From: Candidatus Niyogiibacteriota bacterium | Lineage (GTDB): Bacteria; Patescibacteriota; Minisyncoccia; 1-14-0-10-42-19 | Direction of reading: 5' to 3' | Assembly (NCBI GenBank): GCA_016204155.1 | Contig: JACQLG010000035.1 | Span: 1 to 15,311 of the forward strand | Length of the DNA: 15,311 nucleotides | Shown here: in pieces, positions 14,390 through 15,311 of the stretch | Layout: each line of letters begins with the position of its first letter | Numbering within the stretch: position 1 is the first letter of the stretch | The notes under the pieces: model-generated | Databases searched by the model: none | What the model was told of the DNA's origin: nothing | The model's input: only the letters and a program-made list of their open reading frames with translations | Translations under genes and position numbers: made by a program

Positions 14390-15301
14390 TTATTTTGAAC
14401 GGGATGAAAATTTCTGCCAAGTGACAATAAGAGGACTCGCAAGAAACACGGATGAATAGGTTCCTACAACAACTCCGACCAAAAGCGTAAGCGAAAAAAA
14501 TGTCGTCGATGATTCGCCGAAAAGAAACAAGAAGAAAAGAACGAGAAAAAGCGCGAATGACGTTGCGATGGAGCGCCCTTTCACCTCGTTCAAGCTTTTT
14601 CCGACTACTTCCTCAAAGGGCTTATGCGAGCCGAATTTTGTGATATTTTCACGGATACGGTCAAATACGACGATCGTATCATGGACCGAAAAACCAAGAA
14701 TGGTCAAGAGCGCTGTTACAAAAAGCGTCCCTACTTCCACGTGGAAAAATTGGCCCAAAAAAGAAAAGAGGCCGGTAGGGATAATAACATCATGGGCAAG
14801 CGCTAGGATAGCAATCAGCCCATACTTCCAAGATGCGACTGGACGCGATACTTTCCGGAAACTCCATGTAATAAAAAGTAATATCATGACGATAACAAGA
14901 ACAAGCGCGATTATTGATTTGCGGCGAAGCTCATCTCCTATTGTCGGCCCGATAGAATCAAACCGAAGCTCAAGAAAAGCCGGAGAAAGTTGCATGTTCT
15001 CTAGAGGTTCAAGCGCCTGCAATACCTGCTGATGCTCTTCTTCCGAAAGGTCGCGCATACGGATAAGTACCCCTTTCTCTCCGGAAGGCTGAGTAAGAAC
15101 CGCACCGAACTCCAGCGATTCCACACGGCCCTGCAATTCTTCTACAGATGGCCTCGCATCACGGTACTCCACCTCCAAAAGAGATCCCCCTGTAAAATCA
15201 ATGCCAAATTGCAAGCCCCACATAACAAAAAAGAGAACGCTTATCCCCACAAGCAGGCCGGAAAAAATAAAAAATATTTTCCTGTTTTTTATGATGAACA
15301 T
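14390..15301 (-). CDS. secF: Protein translocase subunit SecF
   Basis: RND-superfamily membrane protein that pairs with SecD to assist Sec-dependent export using the proton motive force. The 303 residues show the six-helix SecF layout: TM1 (about 9-30), the FGIDFTGGSLLEVEY signature (32-46), a periplasmic loop to about residue 128, and the IGPTIGDELRRKSI motif just before TM2. The conserved GFSVHDTIVVFDRIREN block lies in TM4, and the last helices contain GRSIATSFALF. The start at 15301 gives MFIIKNRKIFF, a natural N-terminus. Only ten bases remain upstream, so secD, expected next, lies outside the window. Confidence 0.97.
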   Translation of the reverse strand: MFIIKNRKIFFIFSGLLVGISVLFFVMWGLQFGIDFTGGSLLEVEYRDARPSVEELQGRVESLEFGAVLTQPSGEKGVLIRMRDLSEEEHQQVLQALEPLENMQLSPAFLELRFDSIGPTIGDELRRKSIIALVLVIVMILLFITWSFRKVSRPVASWKYGLIAILALAHDVIIPTGLFSFLGQFFHVEVGTLFVTALLTILGFSVHDTIVVFDRIRENITKFGSHKPFEEVVGKSLNEVKGRSIATSFALFLVLFFLFLFGESSTTFFSLTLLVGVVVGTYSSVFLASPLIVTWQKFSSRSK

Positions 15302-15311
15302 AAAATATAAA

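Noticed and set aside
175..15301. TGA recoding (genetic code 25)
   Set aside because: TGA ends the PBP and rplM genes at the expected protein ends, and no in-frame TGA interrupts any conserved gene.

Overview
The window looks like a chromosomal segment of a streamlined bacterium, most likely a Candidate Phyla Radiation (Patescibacteria, Parcubacteria-like) lineage. This is inferred from shortened housekeeping proteins (a 584-residue AlaRS without the C-Ala region, a 220-residue HrcA, a short L13), tight gene packing, near absence of Shine-Dalgarno sites, and AT-rich intergenic palindromes built from reiterated short words. TGA and TAG are used as ordinary stop codons, so the TGA-to-glycine code of Gracilibacteria/Absconditabacteria does not apply. 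No mobile element, tRNA, rRNA or CRISPR array is visible, and no gene-free stretch exceeds 300 bases.

Layout. (a) 1-3422: leftward heat-shock operon hrcA-grpE-dnaK with a perfect CIRCE operator in front of a shortened HrcA; dnaJ is not in the window. A ~170-bp composite palindrome follows dnaK. (b) 3500-5600: one rightward gene, a class A penicillin-binding protein (GT51 plus transpeptidase), with the only strong Shine-Dalgarno site in the window and a clear intrinsic terminator. (c) 5694-9938: leftward translation/RNA polymerase cluster infA-rpmJ-rpsM-rpsK-rpsD-rpoA-rplQ-rplM-rpsI in conserved bacterial order, interrupted by two palindromic intergenic elements. (d) 9993-15301: leftward secF, alaS, then a pair of unfamiliar genes: an actin-fold ATPase of the FtsA/PilM type and a single-pass membrane protein with a large extracytoplasmic, baseplate-J-like part.

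The genes cover protein folding (HrcA-regulated DnaK/GrpE), peptidoglycan synthesis, translation and transcription, protein export (SecF) and a putative envelope complex (actin-fold protein plus membrane partner). The most notable signals are that pair and the promoters of hrcA, the membrane-protein gene and perhaps infA. Their -10 boxes lie about 5-6 bases before the start codon (or the predicted leader is under about 10 bases for infA), which predicts leaderless or nearly leaderless mRNAs. The hrcA -35 box lies inside the CIRCE spacer.
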